This document shows positions 12,053 to 24,838 of a stretch of DNA of 64,000 bases, piece after piece (position 1 is the stretch's first letter; each line of letters begins with the position of its first letter). This stretch comes from Strongylocentrotus purpuratus (lineage: Eukaryota > Echinodermata > Echinoidea > Camarodonta > Strongylocentrotidae), in assembly GCF_000002235.5 (NCBI RefSeq), contig NW_022145607.1:32356660-32420659 (forward strand), given 5' to 3'. Both the position numbers and the translations under genes were made by a program. The notes below the pieces were generated by a model. The model was not told the origin of the DNA, did no database searches, and saw only the letters and a program-made list of their open reading frames with translations.

Positions 12053-12469
12053 TTCTCATTGCCCGACTGGTCAGAAGCTTTTATAAACCAAACGTAAAGA
12101 TAATAATGGCAGGGGCAAAGTGTCCACGGTGCAGTCACATTTGTTCACTTCACAGTGGAATGGCAGTTCAAGCTGAATTTGTTTTACCACACGTAAGAAA
12201 GCTCAAAAGTTATTTACAAAGTTCATTTAATTCGGCAAATAGAAAAAACAGTTAAATTAAAATGTGTCGTTTGCAATGTGTGTGGGCTTATGGGCTTATG
12301 GGCATATGGGCTTATGTGCGTGTGCATCCGTGTCTTTATGTGTTTGACTTCACATAGTTATTTTGTGTGGAACAGTTTCAATAAATAAAAAATAGTTCAA
12401 GGAACCTCAAAGTACGATAAACGGATAGTCCTGCTTCTCTATCTTTTTAAAATATTTTTAACACACCCT

Positions 12470-12641
12470 TTCGGCAAAACGGGGGGGGGGGGGCTTTGGA
12501 CGGATGGTAGCGTTCAAGTTAACGCGACGCAACGCGACCCTCCCAATGCACCCTTTCGGCCAAACCGGGGGGGGGGGGGGCTTTGGACGAAAGGTCGCGT
12601 TCATGTCAACGCGATGCGACGCGACGCTACCAACCCTTTTG
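12470..12641 (+). repeat. Tandem pair of the GC-rich 'ccctttcggc' unit
   Basis: Two ~85-base units, each 'accctttcggc', a run of 12-14 G, 'ctttggacg', then 'gcgttca' and CpG-rich 'cgacgcgac'. The CpG richness stands out strongly against the AT-rich surroundings. An R2 right end follows at 12650. Confidence 0.8.
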
Positions 12642-12725
12642 GCATAAGCCACCTTAGCACCATTTCCTCTCATCTGTACAATGTTTAACCAAGTCGCTTT
12701 AAGTGTTGAAGCAAATGATCGTATA

Positions 12726-12939
12726 CACTAAGAATATGACTGACAAAGAAAGCGGACAAAATATACAGTTCCTCAGGTAGACAAAGGAACATCCCTTCAC
12801 TGCTATTATGTAAATATGTGTAGAACAGGTGTCACATGCATATTCACTTTTTACATAATAGCGGTGAAGGGATGTTCCCTTGTCTACCTGAGGAACTGTA
12901 TATTTTGTCCGCTTTCTTTGTCAGTCATGTTCATATATA
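12726..12939. mobile_element. Fold-back MITE family M2, copy A
   Basis: Two ~85-base arms: 'gactgacaaagaaagcggac' ... 'ggaacatcccttcactgct' and the reverse complement, around a short centre 'gtgtagaacaggtgtcacat'. Near-perfect palindrome, no ORF. Confidence 0.85.
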
Positions 12940-14533
12940 TGCCTAATGCAAAGGGGTCATACAAATCACATACACTACGATGACAATATAAGGATAATTA
13001 CGAGAACAAAAATGAAAATTATGACTTTAATATCTAAATATACATTTACTACAAAAAGTCACTATATATCAAATAATTTTAAATAAACTAGATTCTTACC
13101 TGGAAAACATTTAACGTTCCTCAATCACATCTTAACTCTAAAAACTGCGTGGTTGTTTTTTGCGTGGTTAGTCCAAATGAACTACGTTCGTGGTCGCTTT
13201 GACTGCATTCGGGGTTGAATTGACAACTGACTAGTGGTCCTTTTTGACAAAGGTGCAAGTGTTATTATCATATGGAAAACCTTTAGCCGTAAACGTGCAT
13301 TAAAGAATACAGCACTAAACACCGCTTTCACGTTCAGGCGCGTCCTCATCATCTCGAGATTGTCAATAGCCCGCTATTTCTGATATGGGAAATAATCCCG
13401 AAGTTACATATCGCGCTTCATCAGCTCGAGATTCGACCTCGAAACTTGAAACTCGACCTTGAGAAATTAGCTCGAGATATTTTGCTCAGCGTTAGCGCAT
13501 AATGCTAGTCTTCGGTCTGGTTAAGACGCATCGGACAAATAGCTGGATTTTTTGCCAAATAGTGGGATATTTTGCAAACTATCCCGACTAAATATCCCGC
13601 TAATTGCAACTTCGGGCTGATGAAAACGCAAATTAGTTGGATAGTTTGTGATCGGGATAGTTCAAATATCGGGATATTTGGCAATCTCGAGCTAGTGAAG
13701 GCAGGACTTCTCAACGACGTGTTCATTTTTTGACCACGTATTATTAAGAGTGTATTCCATAAAAACAGATCACATTACAAAACTAATTAGCCTTATTGTC
13801 AAGGGCATATCGTGTTTATGCCGTGTCGCACGCGAGCAATATAATTGATGCTAATCAAAATATGACACCCTTTTCAATTCACCACTAAAGTATACCGACA
13901 TGATGTAGTTAAAGGTATAGATATACGTAGCACCGGCTGCAGTATAATTGTGACTACTCGTGTCACTGAGTGGTGTTTCAAAAATATTTTTCATTTACAG
14001 TTTTTAATTCAGTATATTATAATAGTGACACATGGTGCTTTTCCCAAAAATTATTTGGATAGTCTATGATAGAAATAAAGATGCATTGAGGGAGAATAAA
14101 TAGAGATGCCGATAGGAAAAGATAAGGGAGAGATTAAAAAAAAAAAAGAGGGGGTAGGGGATAGGGGGAAGGGAGAGCAAAACAAATAGTATATGATAAA
14201 AGATCATATCATAGGTTGTTCGCTTGAACATTAAATACAAATACAAGAGGTTATTGTTAAGGACTAACAACTTTGACCACTTTGCATATTGCCCAATGAT
14301 TCACTTTGTATAGTGATCGTAATTCATTCCATTAGCATTTACTCGCTTTGGACGATATAACTCCTTCGGCTGTCCAATGAATGTTATAGTACAAACCATC
14401 AGTCAATATTCCTTCCATTACCAGAACATCACGTAATTGCTTTACGTATATTTTGGTGTTCTTGGGAGCAAAGTTATTAGAGGTCTACTTGTCCAAAATA
14501 GCAGTTCCTGGGTCATGCAAGAAATCAGTAGCC

Positions 14534-14660
14534 CTGGGGGCGTTTCACAAAACTTGCCATCAGTGACAAATTACATTTTTTGTTATAAGCTACTGAAATC
14601 CTTGTTTCGATGGTTATCAGCAGATTTTTCACTGATTTTTGTCATTTGTCATTGAAAAAA
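14534..14660 (+). repeat. One-ended 'ggggcgtttcacaaa' MITE
   Basis: Begins 'ctgggggcgtttcacaaaac', the terminal motif of the fold-back elements at 31545 and 48676, but the matching right terminus is absent. Truncated copy. Confidence 0.5.
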
Positions 14661-14734
14661 AGGCTTTCCTATACGAATACATTGAACTAATACCAACACT
14701 ACCTCAACAAAACGTCTAACAATGATGTTAACTA

Positions 14735-14774
14735 CTTCTACTACTACTGCTGCTCTTAATGCTTCTACTGCTAT

Positions 14775-14814
<40 letters not shown>

Positions 14815-14818
14815 GTAG
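14735..14818. repeat. (ACT)n microsatellite
   Basis: Imperfect then perfect ACT/TAC trinucleotide array. Related (TAC)n arrays are at 16748-16811 and 16983-17060, flanking an inserted MITE. Confidence 0.9.
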
Positions 14819-15442
14819 GAAATTAGATTCATACGTGTTTTTCTTATGCAAATGACTTTGTAAAATTTGCATAAAACTGCCGTTAAAAATACGGTGAATG
14901 AAATGTAGTTCCTCGATTTATAAGTTTGTTTTGTTATCTTGAGGAAGAATTGTTATATTGTGTGTCTATGTAAAAAAGTAATAAGATTGCATATAATGTG
15001 TAATAACTAATTTTTTACTTCATTCAGGTGTTTGTACAAGAATAGCAAAAAGAGGAAGGATATTTGTTTATAGAATTGTGATAGGTCTTTATATGTGGGC
15101 GCGGGAATCTGCCTGACATAGCAGATACGTAGGTACACATTGCATCTTGTCATGGGCGAAGGAGGTTATGCGTGTGTCGGGCCGTCTGTTTAGCATGCAA
15201 CGGCCTTGTTTCTTTTACACCTTTGAAAGAAGTAAGTTGTTTTCTTTACATGTCAGTTTGATAGTAAAGATTGTAAGCTTTGATAAATGTCTATGAAATG
15301 TTTTTATGTCCTTCAGGAGAGGAAAATAAGGATTATTTTGGAAGAGGAATGTATTTGATTTTGTACTTGACAACTTCCGTTAGTCAGAATAGTGTGTCTT
15401 CGTAGGGATATGGAATCCAGTTAATCAAATTACATTGATCGT

Positions 15443-15982
15443 TTAAAGGGACTATGTCCCATTTGCAGGCCAAAAAAATGAAAAAGTTAAATTCCAACTG
15501 CATTTGAAAGATAATACTAATTTAGAACTTCCCTAAAAAAGGTGGGGCTTGAAAATGTCTTCAAGTGGGAAAATAACGACTATTTGTTGTCAAATCGACT
15601 TTAGGGCTATAGAGCCCAAAAGTAATAGTCTTGATTTTCAGACAATTGTACTAAATGGTCATACGTTTGTTGCTGCACAAAGATTCAATCAGTTTAATCT
15701 TGGCCATCACAAGAAGTGGGTTATTGATGTAGACATGCTCATGTACCCTTTACAACTCTTTTCATGTATGTTATTACCAAAGAAGAAAAAAAGCCAGTCA
15801 GTCACTCAATAGTGTCTGACAGTGAAGTCTAGCAAGTAAACGGTTTTCCTTGCATAATTTGAATATGAAGACACTGCTAACGTTTATATTTCACAGATAG
15901 GACATACATGACATGTTTTCATAATTCCTGCAAAGTTCTACAGCATTTGAGGTTGGCTGCAAAAGGGACATAGTACCTTTAA
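15443..15982 (+). mobile_element. TTAA-flanked MITE family M3
   Basis: Left end TTAA-AGGGACTATGTCCC and right end GGGACATAGTACCT-TTAA are inverted (with 'tttgcag/ctgcaaa' following), again with TTAA sites. The interior ORF (15549-15812) resembles no family and is probably chance. Confidence 0.78.
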
Positions 15983-16811
15983 ATAAATGTTCTTACATTT
16001 ATTCAATATGAGAAATTGTCATTTAAATGGTTAGTGGTTAACGCCTACCTGTATTTAGTGCGTGAATTATTGATTGTAATGATTTCGCCGTTGAGGGCGA
16101 ATGGCGTTAATATTGTGATACAGATGGCGGCGCCCATGAAATCTTTGTATGATAATTTAATTGGTGATTTACTTTATATAATATGTTATTAGTATACTAT
16201 AAGGATGTTTTAATGATTTGTTATAGACATACTAGCGAGGTTTGCTGGAAGCTGTAATAGTGTGGTTTAGCTGGGACTGTGTTGTCTTTTGGGAGCCGGG
16301 AGCCGGGAGCTGCTCCGGCTTGTTGTTTCAGAGACCTTGGGTAGGATATGATTTAATACACACATTGTTTAATTGGTATACAAAATGTTGTTTATTAATG
16401 TATTTTGAATATGTACTTTGATATAATATGTGTTAATTAAAGACAATGATATTGTCTTAATTATTATATTATTATTGATGTAGAATACATTAATGCCACA
16501 TTTTATGTAATAATGTAAACCAACAGTGTGATAATTTACTGTCTGTTTACCTCGCCCACATTGTTTTATACTATCAGATATATGTTGATAAGAATCTATA
16601 CTTGTCTTGTATTTATGTTTGGCACATCTGATTGATTTGCAGGGTTTTCTTTTACCGCTGATATATGCTGATCTAGTCAATAAATGAGCTCATCACCCAA
16701 CCTACACTCAAGCTGCTCTCAACTTCTTTATTGCTGCCTTATCCGTATTACGACACTACTACTACTACTACTACTACCTACTTCTACTGCTACTACTACT
16801 ATTACTACTAC

Positions 16812-16982
16812 CAGTGGCGTATGCAGGATGTTTTTCAAGGGGGAGTTAACATTTTGAAATCGGGCTAAAAATATACCCATCGTAGACATAAGTCATGAAG
16901 GGGGGTAAGAGGACATTTTCTTTGGTTTTTTTGTCCCCCCCAAAAAACGGCTCAGCCACCCCCTCCCCTGCGTACGCGCCTG
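16812..16982 (+). mobile_element. MITE with CAGTGGCGTA termini, copy A
   Basis: Runs from CAGTGGCGTATGCAGGAT to CCCTGCGTACGCGCCTG inside a (TAC)n array, which makes the exact duplication unreadable. G-run near the left end, C-run near the right end. Termini of this kind are typical of hAT-type MITEs (family knowledge). Confidence 0.75.
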
Positions 16983-17154
16983 ACTACTACTACTACTACT
17001 TCTACTACTATTGCTGCTGCTGCTACTACTAAGACTACTACTACTACTACTACTTCTGCTATTATTATCATAATATCTTAACACTATTACACTACTCCTC
17101 TTACTCCTGTTACTACTGCTTGAGCTAAATCTTTTCGCATGTTCTCTCTTTCAG

Positions 17155-17226
17155 AAACTACAAGAGCGCAAGGATCTTCTGGACGAGCTAGCAGTGTTGG
17201 ACCGAATCTACATGCAGAGTGACTGA
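17155..17226 (+). CDS. Probable last coding exon of an unknown gene
   Basis: A strong acceptor (ttctctctttcag) is followed by an open frame reading KLQERKDLLDELAVLDRIYM then Q-S-D and TGA at 17224-17226. AATAAA occurs 16 bases downstream (17242-17247), a poly-A signal in the right place. The peptide is charged and helical, as at the end of a coiled coil. Another phase is also open but less protein-like. No upstream exon could be paired with it in this window. Confidence 0.5.
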   Translation, partial: KLQERKDLLDELAVLDRIYMQSD

Positions 17227-17241
17227 TTTACAGAGTGCATA

Positions 17242-17247
17242 AATAAA
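17242..17247 (+). terminator. Poly(A) signal of the 17.2-kb exon
   Basis: AATAAA a few bases after the stop codon at 17224-17226, consistent with a very short 3' UTR. A second AATAAA-like site follows near 17316. Confidence 0.45.
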
Positions 17248-17984
17248 TTGTTCAACATCTTATGAAAGTCTTAACTTGGATGGAATTGTAAATAAATCAG
17301 TTTATACATATAGAAAATAAAGAACTTCCGAAAACTTTAGACAAAAATAATTGAAAAGCTTCAAAGCTCTGGATTTTAGATTTTCGTGTTTGGGACCGTA
17401 AAAGTAGGTAAACCAATTAAACTGACGTTTGTGTGTCCAAATATTTAATTAAACTACCCTGTGTGTTAACATTTTCTTCCAAACATATTTCATTTTGGGT
17501 TTGTTATATCGCTGCATGTTAAACTTTCGACAATAAATTTTTCGTAATTTCATTGTAAATTTTGGATAATTGAAAAGTAGTGATGGTATAAAAAAAAAGT
17601 AGAGAGTGATATAGAATGTCTGAAATGATGCAATGCACACGGATATTAATTTTAACCAAGAGATGGACAATGGAAATACAAGATTTTTAAATTGCTGATT
17701 GAATTAGCATTACCTCAAATCAGCACCAATTTTAGGTTATCAGAGCTTATGCTCTTTTACAAGTTGTCATCGTGAGCTGCAAAGTGTATTGCAGTAAATA
17801 GATGCCTATTAAACTTTGAAAAATATCTAGGGCAAATTTCATATACTAGTATATACGGGGAAGCAAAACACATCCCGGATACGTAACCAATAATGGAGAA
17901 AATTCATTACTAAAAGAGAAAGGGAGAGATATGAGATAATTTATTGAGAGATAGTGATATAGGTTGCGAAGGAGGGAGAGAGAA

Positions 17985-18235
17985 AAGAAGATAAAGAGAG
18001 AGTGTGCGAGAGAGAGAGAGAGAGAGAGGAGAGAGAAAGCGAGGGGATGGGGAAGGAACAATATAATTTGTATAGAATCTATAGAAGATTAACAAAGTAG
18101 ACGACAGAGAATGTGTGTATGTGTTTGTGGGTTCGTGTGTATAAGTGGGTATTGTGTGAGTGGATTAGAGGAAGAGAAAGAAAGAGAATGGGAGAGAGAG
18201 AGAGAGAAAGAGTGGGAGAGAGAGTTAGGTTGAAT
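17985..18235. repeat. (GA)n-rich tract
   Basis: Several runs of GAGAGA between 18000 and 18225 with a GT-rich interval near 18110-18160. It creates spurious serine/leucine ORFs on the minus strand. Confidence 0.85.
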
Positions 18236-19047
18236 AATGATAACCATTAACCTTTGAGAAAACCTTTGTTTCCTTACACTATTTCCTCTAACAGCACTGA
18301 GCTAAAGTGTTCTAACCTCCATATTTCTTTTTACGCTGCATTAACTCCATTTATATACCTCTCTTTAGAAATCTAGCCATCTGATTGGTCGAAATTGCAG
18401 TCGTGATTTTAGCCATGCCCTCATACCTGCCTACCATTCAATGGCCTTTTGTAACGTGCCCTCACACCCGCCCATACTGGTAAATAGTCTTTTTTTTTAA
18501 ATGCCTCATGCTGTAATTACCATTGGTTTACGTGTTAAAATTGTCTTTGTGCGAGCGCGGACACCATACAGTGCTTTTTGTCTGCGATTCTAAAATGATT
18601 GAAACTTTCAGTAATTTTTCCAGTGAAGATTAACTGGCATTGTCTTAAATTTTCTAAGATGTTTTAACCAATCTTTACTCAATGAAAGGAGAAGGTAAGA
18701 ATTCTTGGTAGATTTTTGTTTCAATTCGGCGTATAAAAGACATATCGACAGCTTTATATTCGAGGTCTGGCTGTTTATAGGCTCTCGGGAACTAGCACAT
18801 CTGCCATGACCCCTCGGTGCGCCGCCCATCCAGGCGCACGGTCATAACAGGATATGCGTGCGAACCCTTGAGCACATAAAACAGCCAGGCCTCTCAAAGC
18901 ATCTCTATATTATTCATTGACCCTTTTATTTCGATATGGCACTCAAACTTGGTCTAAATATGGATCAAAATATTTCTGAAATGTCTTGCAATTCTATTCT
19001 TTTGGTGCCTTTTATCAATTGTATACGTCCTTTGTATATACGTCCAT

Positions 19048-19497
19048 CAGGCGCGTACGCAGGGGGTGGTTTTGGGGTTAACCCCCCCCCCTCGAGTTTT
19101 TTTTTGTATGTGTATGTTTTATGTATGTTTTTTTAGAACCCCCCCCCCCACCTTTTGAGATTTTTTTTTTAAATAAAAAAAATTGCCAATGGCTGACCTT
19201 AACCCCTCCCCCCCCCCCCAACGAGACAAAATGTCAATTTTCAATTTTCTAGAACCCCCCCCCCTCAAAAAGGTGTCCTCTTACCCCCCCCCCCCCCCCC
19301 CCCCCCCACCCCCGCTTATTCAGCGGCTGACTGAGTCGTTGCGATATTTTGGGGTACTCTAAACAAAACAAAAAAATGTACGCTTACCCCCCCCCCCCCC
19401 CGGCTGATTCAGTGGCTGGCTGAGTCGTTGCGATTTTTTTGGACCGATTTTAAACCCCCCCCCCCCCCCACTTGAAAAAATCCTGCGTACGCCACTG
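19048..19497 (+). mobile_element. MITE with CAGTGGCGTA termini, copy B with internal expansion
   Basis: Starts CAGGCGCGTACGCAGG and ends CCTGCGTACGCCACTG. Between them are many poly-C runs and a repeated 'ggctgactgagtcgttgcga' segment (19326 and 19414), so it appears to be a tandem or nested pair of the same element. Confidence 0.75.
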
Positions 19498-20092
19498 GTC
19501 GATGAAATACAATAATATACAAATAATGCACTGCAGTGAGGGCAAGAATTACCCTCACAAGATACCTTTGGAACAGTTGAACATGCCCGAGGCGATAGCC
19601 GAGGGTGTTTGACCTGTTTCAAATACGTTGTTAATTATAGTCTAGATCTGCATCTATGAATGATCTAGATCTAACTTAGATCTATTTCTAGTTTTTTTTT
19701 AATGTTTTGATCTTACTTTCTTAGTCTTACCTTTAATCATGAATTCAGGATCATCCATCATAAACGTGTAATTCAATGGCTATGCAACACGCCAACAGGT
19801 CGAAAAACTTGAAATTGAAACTCCAATTTCAACATCTAGAGTCTACGTAGAACTTGAAGTAACTTAGAACCCAAACCAGCAAGGTACAAATGTCTTTCCA
19901 AAGTGCAACTTTCAAACAGCGATAATGTGCATGTAGAATAGTTTTAAAAGCTGAAATAGTCTAGCCAAACATATAATATGTGGGCCTACTTGTAGATCTA
20001 GGCCTACACAAAGTCTTGTTCTGAACAACTTGGTCTAGGCCTAGGCTTTATTATTAATGTTCACCACACAATCGTAAATTTTAACCCTTTGC

Positions 20093-21170
20093 TTACGGGA
20101 ACCTGGTGGTCCCTGTGTTAAGCCTATGGGAACTATACAATTCAGTAATCAACGGGTTAAAAGTATTTGAAGTCGTTGCAAGGTCCTGGTGTGCCTTCTT
20201 CTGCGAAAGCGAAAACGGAAGTTGTTGATCGGAATTCACATGAACATCTACATTATCTGAGTCACGATCCGGAACTACTATTTCAAGCGGCTGTCTGGTC
20301 GTGTGCATGGAATAAGCGCGATTAGGCCTGTTTGGACCTGGTCCAGGACCAGGATCTGAAACCAATTGAGTTGCACTAGACAAAGTGTTGTTTCTTTTAT
20401 CGTAGAGATGATTTCCCAGATGTGTCTTTGTGAGGACATTTGTTGCTCGTGCCTAGTGTAATTCTTGAATGACTGCACACTGTGGTGACCACTCACTGAT
20501 TGAATGTCTCGAGACTCGAAACCGCCTCTATCCACAGTCGTGATGCATGTTGCTCTTAAGCAGTGGTTTGTGTACAACTTTAAGCATCCAGCTTTCTGGG
20601 AAATTTGTGTCATCTTATTTTCCATAGTGTTTTTGCCAACTGGAGCATTTCAGTACCAGTTGTCACTATCTTCTGGCTTCTTTGCTTTTGGTTTCTGCCA
20701 TAGAAAAGAGCGATCTTTGTTGAGCTTCGATACGTAGGCCTATCGCAAGATCATCTCTCAACTGGACACTTCCGGGTTTGTGCTTGATGGAACCTCCTTC
20801 CTGAGCTTCACTATATATTAAAGACGGCTTCACACTTTGTGAGAATGTTGCCTTGTCACGAATATCAAAGGTATGCAAGTCCAAAGGTGTCTCTGTACGC
20901 CATACCTGATCACATGCATGGATTTCTTACTACACCAGGATCCATCTTCGCGACAGACACTTGAATAGAAAGTGCACAAAACGTCATCCAGTCGAAGCCT
21001 GTCGGTTGTGATTTCATCTATTTAAATTTGTTTGAGGCCCAAAAATGCTTCAGATTTCGCAAAAGCCAAACTTTATGCTCTTCTTGGCAGCCCTGCATTC
21101 AATAGCTCTTGCATTTCTTCAGTCGAAAGCATTTCAAACGTAGGCGTTTTAAATTCCGCGGCAGCCATTT
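20093..21170 (-). mobile_element. Decayed Crypton-like tyrosine recombinase copy
   Basis: The minus strand begins at about 21168 with MAAAEFKTPTFEMLSTEEMQ and F-A-K-S-E-A-F, like the start of Crypton/DUF3504-type recombinases, and at 20.6-20.45 kb has TNHCLRATCITTVDRGGFES and then VSGHHSVQSFKNYTR, the H-x-x-R ... G-H ... Y signature of tyrosine recombinase catalytic centres. The middle is poorly conserved, and the copy needs several frame changes, so it is a dead DNA transposon or retrocopy of a Crypton-derived host gene. Confidence 0.75.
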
Positions 21171-24100
21171 TGGCGAGTAAAAGTAAAACTATAAATCTGA
21201 ATGGTTATGATCGCAAAACATGATCGCTAATGATCGGTCATTACCATAGGATAATGACCGGTAGTTATCCAAATTTCCCGTTAGGCTAAATAAATGCATG
21301 GTCACATGTACGCTTTCAACCAATCATTTGATTAGGATGCACGTCATCATTTTATAATGCAGATTAAATGACTTCGGAAAGCATTTTAGAACAACTAAGA
21401 TTTTAGTTGTGGTTTAAAGAAAGTTAATTCTCTGATGGGTCGGAAGGTAGTGGGGAGAGAGTTCGAAAGACGCAAAGCTGCAGATGAGAATCTTCTGGTT
21501 GCGTATGACTTTGTCCTGTCGTTCGTGGGTTCAATGAGGTGATGAGATACAGAACGGAGGGATCGAGTGGGTCTGTATGGTGTGACAACTTGTCAAGCTC
21601 AGATAATTATGTAGGCCTAACTGGGACAGAGTTGATTAAATGCCTCGAAAGTTAGAAGGATGACTTCGTATCGGATTCTCTGGGATACGGGTAGCCAATG
21701 GAGTTCCTGTAGAGTGGGAGTGATGTGCTCTTGCCTTGGTAATTTAGAAACTAGTCCGGCAGCTGAATTTAGAATCCGCTGTGTACACACCAATACTTAT
21801 ATGCTATTTTGCGCGTATGTCTATCCGCGAGTGCGAGCAAAACCTTCTCCATAGACCTGTGTACATTAATTACAAAAACCTTGAATTTCTACTTCTATAA
21901 TTACCCATATCTTTTATATTGATTGACGTATCGAGCCAGAGCTAGGAAAAAGAAAGTAAATATTGAATAAGCATGTAAACTATTGCCCACACAATTTGTA
22001 TCGTATCTTCTGTAGAATTCGGGCCTTTTTTTGTTTAAAAACACCCTTTTTTTCTTTTCACTAAAAATCAAAAAGCCCCATATTACACGTATGTCTATGG
22101 GAAAAGATAAAGAACCACAGTGACAAGATGTTTTTTGTTGATTGGATAGAAGTGTTTCTTGTGGCGGAAATTAACCAGTGGAAATGTCTAAGAGAAGAGT
22201 ACGAGTACATTGTTTGACCTATTTATTCGTCCTTCCTATTGGCTGTATATAATTCGGGCCTTTTTTCATGAATATAAGTGCTTTTTTTAGAGTCGCGAAG
22301 AACTCAGTAATCTACCCAATTTTGATTACGCATTTATACACATGCAACGAATGCTTATGCAAACGCAATGTCATTCATGTTAATATTTTCGAAGTTTTAG
22401 CACTCAGTTGTTTATCATATTTTCACGTGATTATTTATTTGTTATATTTAAAAGCTTATAAGAAATAAAAATTGATGGATTGGTATAATGTGAACTTTTG
22501 GTTCAGACTGATCGCTAAATTGGTACGTTTGTCAGCGCAGCGCATGCATCGAGGTCGTGCGCTGTACCTGAGGCGAGCAAAAAAAAAGCCCCAAATAACA
22601 CGTACTTATCCCAACATGCGCATGAACACGCGTCAGACCAGCGCGTACTGCTAGTGTCTTTCTGGCGACCTTCATCTACGCAGATGCAACATATTGGGCG
22701 AAACTTTTCAACATATCAACCTTTTCCGATCGACTCCACAACGTTTCGTTCACAAAGCAATCGCATGACCAGAACTGGTATATACCTTTAAGTGAACAAG
22801 AACAAATACCCTCAAAGAAAAGAAGAAAAAAACATACAGCAACAACAGCAACAGCAATAACAGCAACAACATCATAAAGGATAGAAGGCAAAGGCAGGAG
22901 GTCGTCACTTTTTTGTCGAAAAATAGATATTGAAATTTTGGAAATAAATTGTCTAGCGCGGAGCGCTTTGAAAATTGTCAAGTAAATGCAATCCTATAGG
23001 CAATGCCTATTTATTATTACAGGTTCTTGGTTAATTTATTAAAATGTTCATTCTTTTTCCATAAGTGATCTATTGTTTTTAATTGAAAATAATAATCTGT
23101 AGAAATTCTCTCACTACGTGATCGCAAAGTCTGTAGAAAGTACAACCCGTGAGGCAATTTCGAAACTAGTAGTCTCCTACGTCATACCTGATAATATTCG
23201 AATATAACAATGGATAAACGTAAGTTGACATGATTTCAAAAGGCAACAGAGTGAAAATCAGAAAAAGCCCCAATCACAACTGCAGCGTGATACCAGAATG
23301 AATTCCATAAAATGATATTATGAAACTTACTTTGTGATTTAATGAAATAACCAATGCAGACAAAATCTTATCTTTTCATTAAAGAATAATTTTTAATAGC
23401 TAGCTTTCTTAAACTGGACTAAAACAAAGACCGTATCATGAAGTTTAAACAATTATGGCATGTGACGCAAAAAGTCAATCAAGATGTCACGAAATATAAG
23501 ATCACCAAAAAAAATGTACACAGAATGAATTCTAGCTTCATACAATAAAAGTAGTCATATGAATAAACACCAAAGTTATTTTGTTCGAGAGTCTCACGAC
23601 ACAGAGCAAAAGATTACATTTATCTATGAATGAACTTAATAATGATTTTTTTTTCCTCCTTTAAAAAGTGTTCACATTTCAAGTATTTGATAATAAACGT
23701 ATACACAATTCATATCATCACTGGACATGATATTCAATAGAAGGTTACTGAGCCCGTAAACAGTATAACACAAGCATTTTGGAAAGTTTCTCTTGTTCAA
23801 GCACAGAAGAGAATATTTTGTATAGTAGCTGCGATATGATTAATAATGTTGGTATTAAATGTTGTTTAATACCATAAAACCAGCAATGGATTTGAAACAC
23901 AGAAGAAATGCAACTGTGCGATTTAATTCACGATAAAAGAAAGGTATCAACTGCCAGTCACGTCGTTAGACGATCATGAAAATCAACGAATGTGTTACCC
24001 ATTCAGTTAATAAAACAAACATTTATTCATTAGATCACTTACCCGAACGATAATAAATCAAATACATACATCGATAAAACATCTAATAATTCCATAAATC

Positions 24101-24838
24101 AATGTAAATCAAGGTCAATGGGTACCTGGCAGGAATTAATTCCTTGAAATGCTAGAGCGCCGTAATGGCAGCCATGCTAAAGCCGGGGTAATAATTTCCA
24201 AAGCTCTTTGGAAGCGCATAGAGACGTTATAATGTGATATGCGCTATACAAGAACTGAATATTTATTATATTATTATTATTATCATGTAGTAAACAAATA
24301 ATTTATCCAAGTGGTCAATCATTGCCTATCAGAAACTAGAAACCGATTCTGACATCAAATGATACACTAAATAATGCAAAAGATGCAATGACTCTTTGTC
24401 AGCTTAAATCAAATGTTTGTTTAGTTTCACAATCAACAACATTACTAAAACACAAGTGAGATGATAGATCAGTGACAATTATATTTACAATTGCTCTACT
24501 AAAAAAATCCCCATATTTCTAAATTTGCTACTACACAGAAAAGAATAGCAACCATTCTTTGCTCAGCTACCATTAGTTATTAAATTTTCCAACAGGATTA
24601 TAAAAAAGGTCAAACAATGTATGAATTATAACTTTGAAGGGAAACCACGATTCTCAATCTTTCAAAGATTGTACCAAACAAATGAAGACTTAGCGAGTCT
24701 TTCCCCTCCTTGCCTCCTCATGCACACGGTCTTTAACTGTAGTTTTAACTTAAATTTTCATTTCAAGATTAAGCATGATTATAAAGAAATATGGCATACA
24801 ATTTGTTTTCTTTTCGTTATTTGAATAATTTGTTCTTA
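21171..24838. other. Intergenic stretch, no gene recognised
   Basis: AT-rich. A degenerate LINE-like block lies at about 21420-21800 ('ggatacgggtagccaatgga', 'ggagtgatgtgctctt'), two copies of 'aattcgggcctttttt' at 22018 and 22252, a (CAA)n stretch at 22840-22870, and a SINE tail at about 24105-24295. No coding exon seen. Confidence 0.5.
24105..24295 (+). repeat. SINE 3' part with 'gcgctatacaagaact' and (TTA)n tail
   Basis: Ends 'gtgatatgcgctatacaaga' then (ATT)n, the shape of SINE 3' tails. The same tail type ('tatagcgc') is seen reversed at 42130-42200 and near 38795 and 61970. Confidence 0.6.

Noticed and set aside
15549-15812. 87-codon ORF
   Set aside because: Lies entirely inside a MITE (15443-15982) and resembles no protein.
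16066-16755. Possible solo LTR (AT-rich, ends near 'gtattacgacac', AATAAA-like site at 16680)
   Set aside because: No clear matching start, no target duplication and no internal retroelement sequence; too weak to annotate.
19359-19622. ORF with poly-glycine
   Set aside because: Product of poly-C/poly-G runs inside a MITE.
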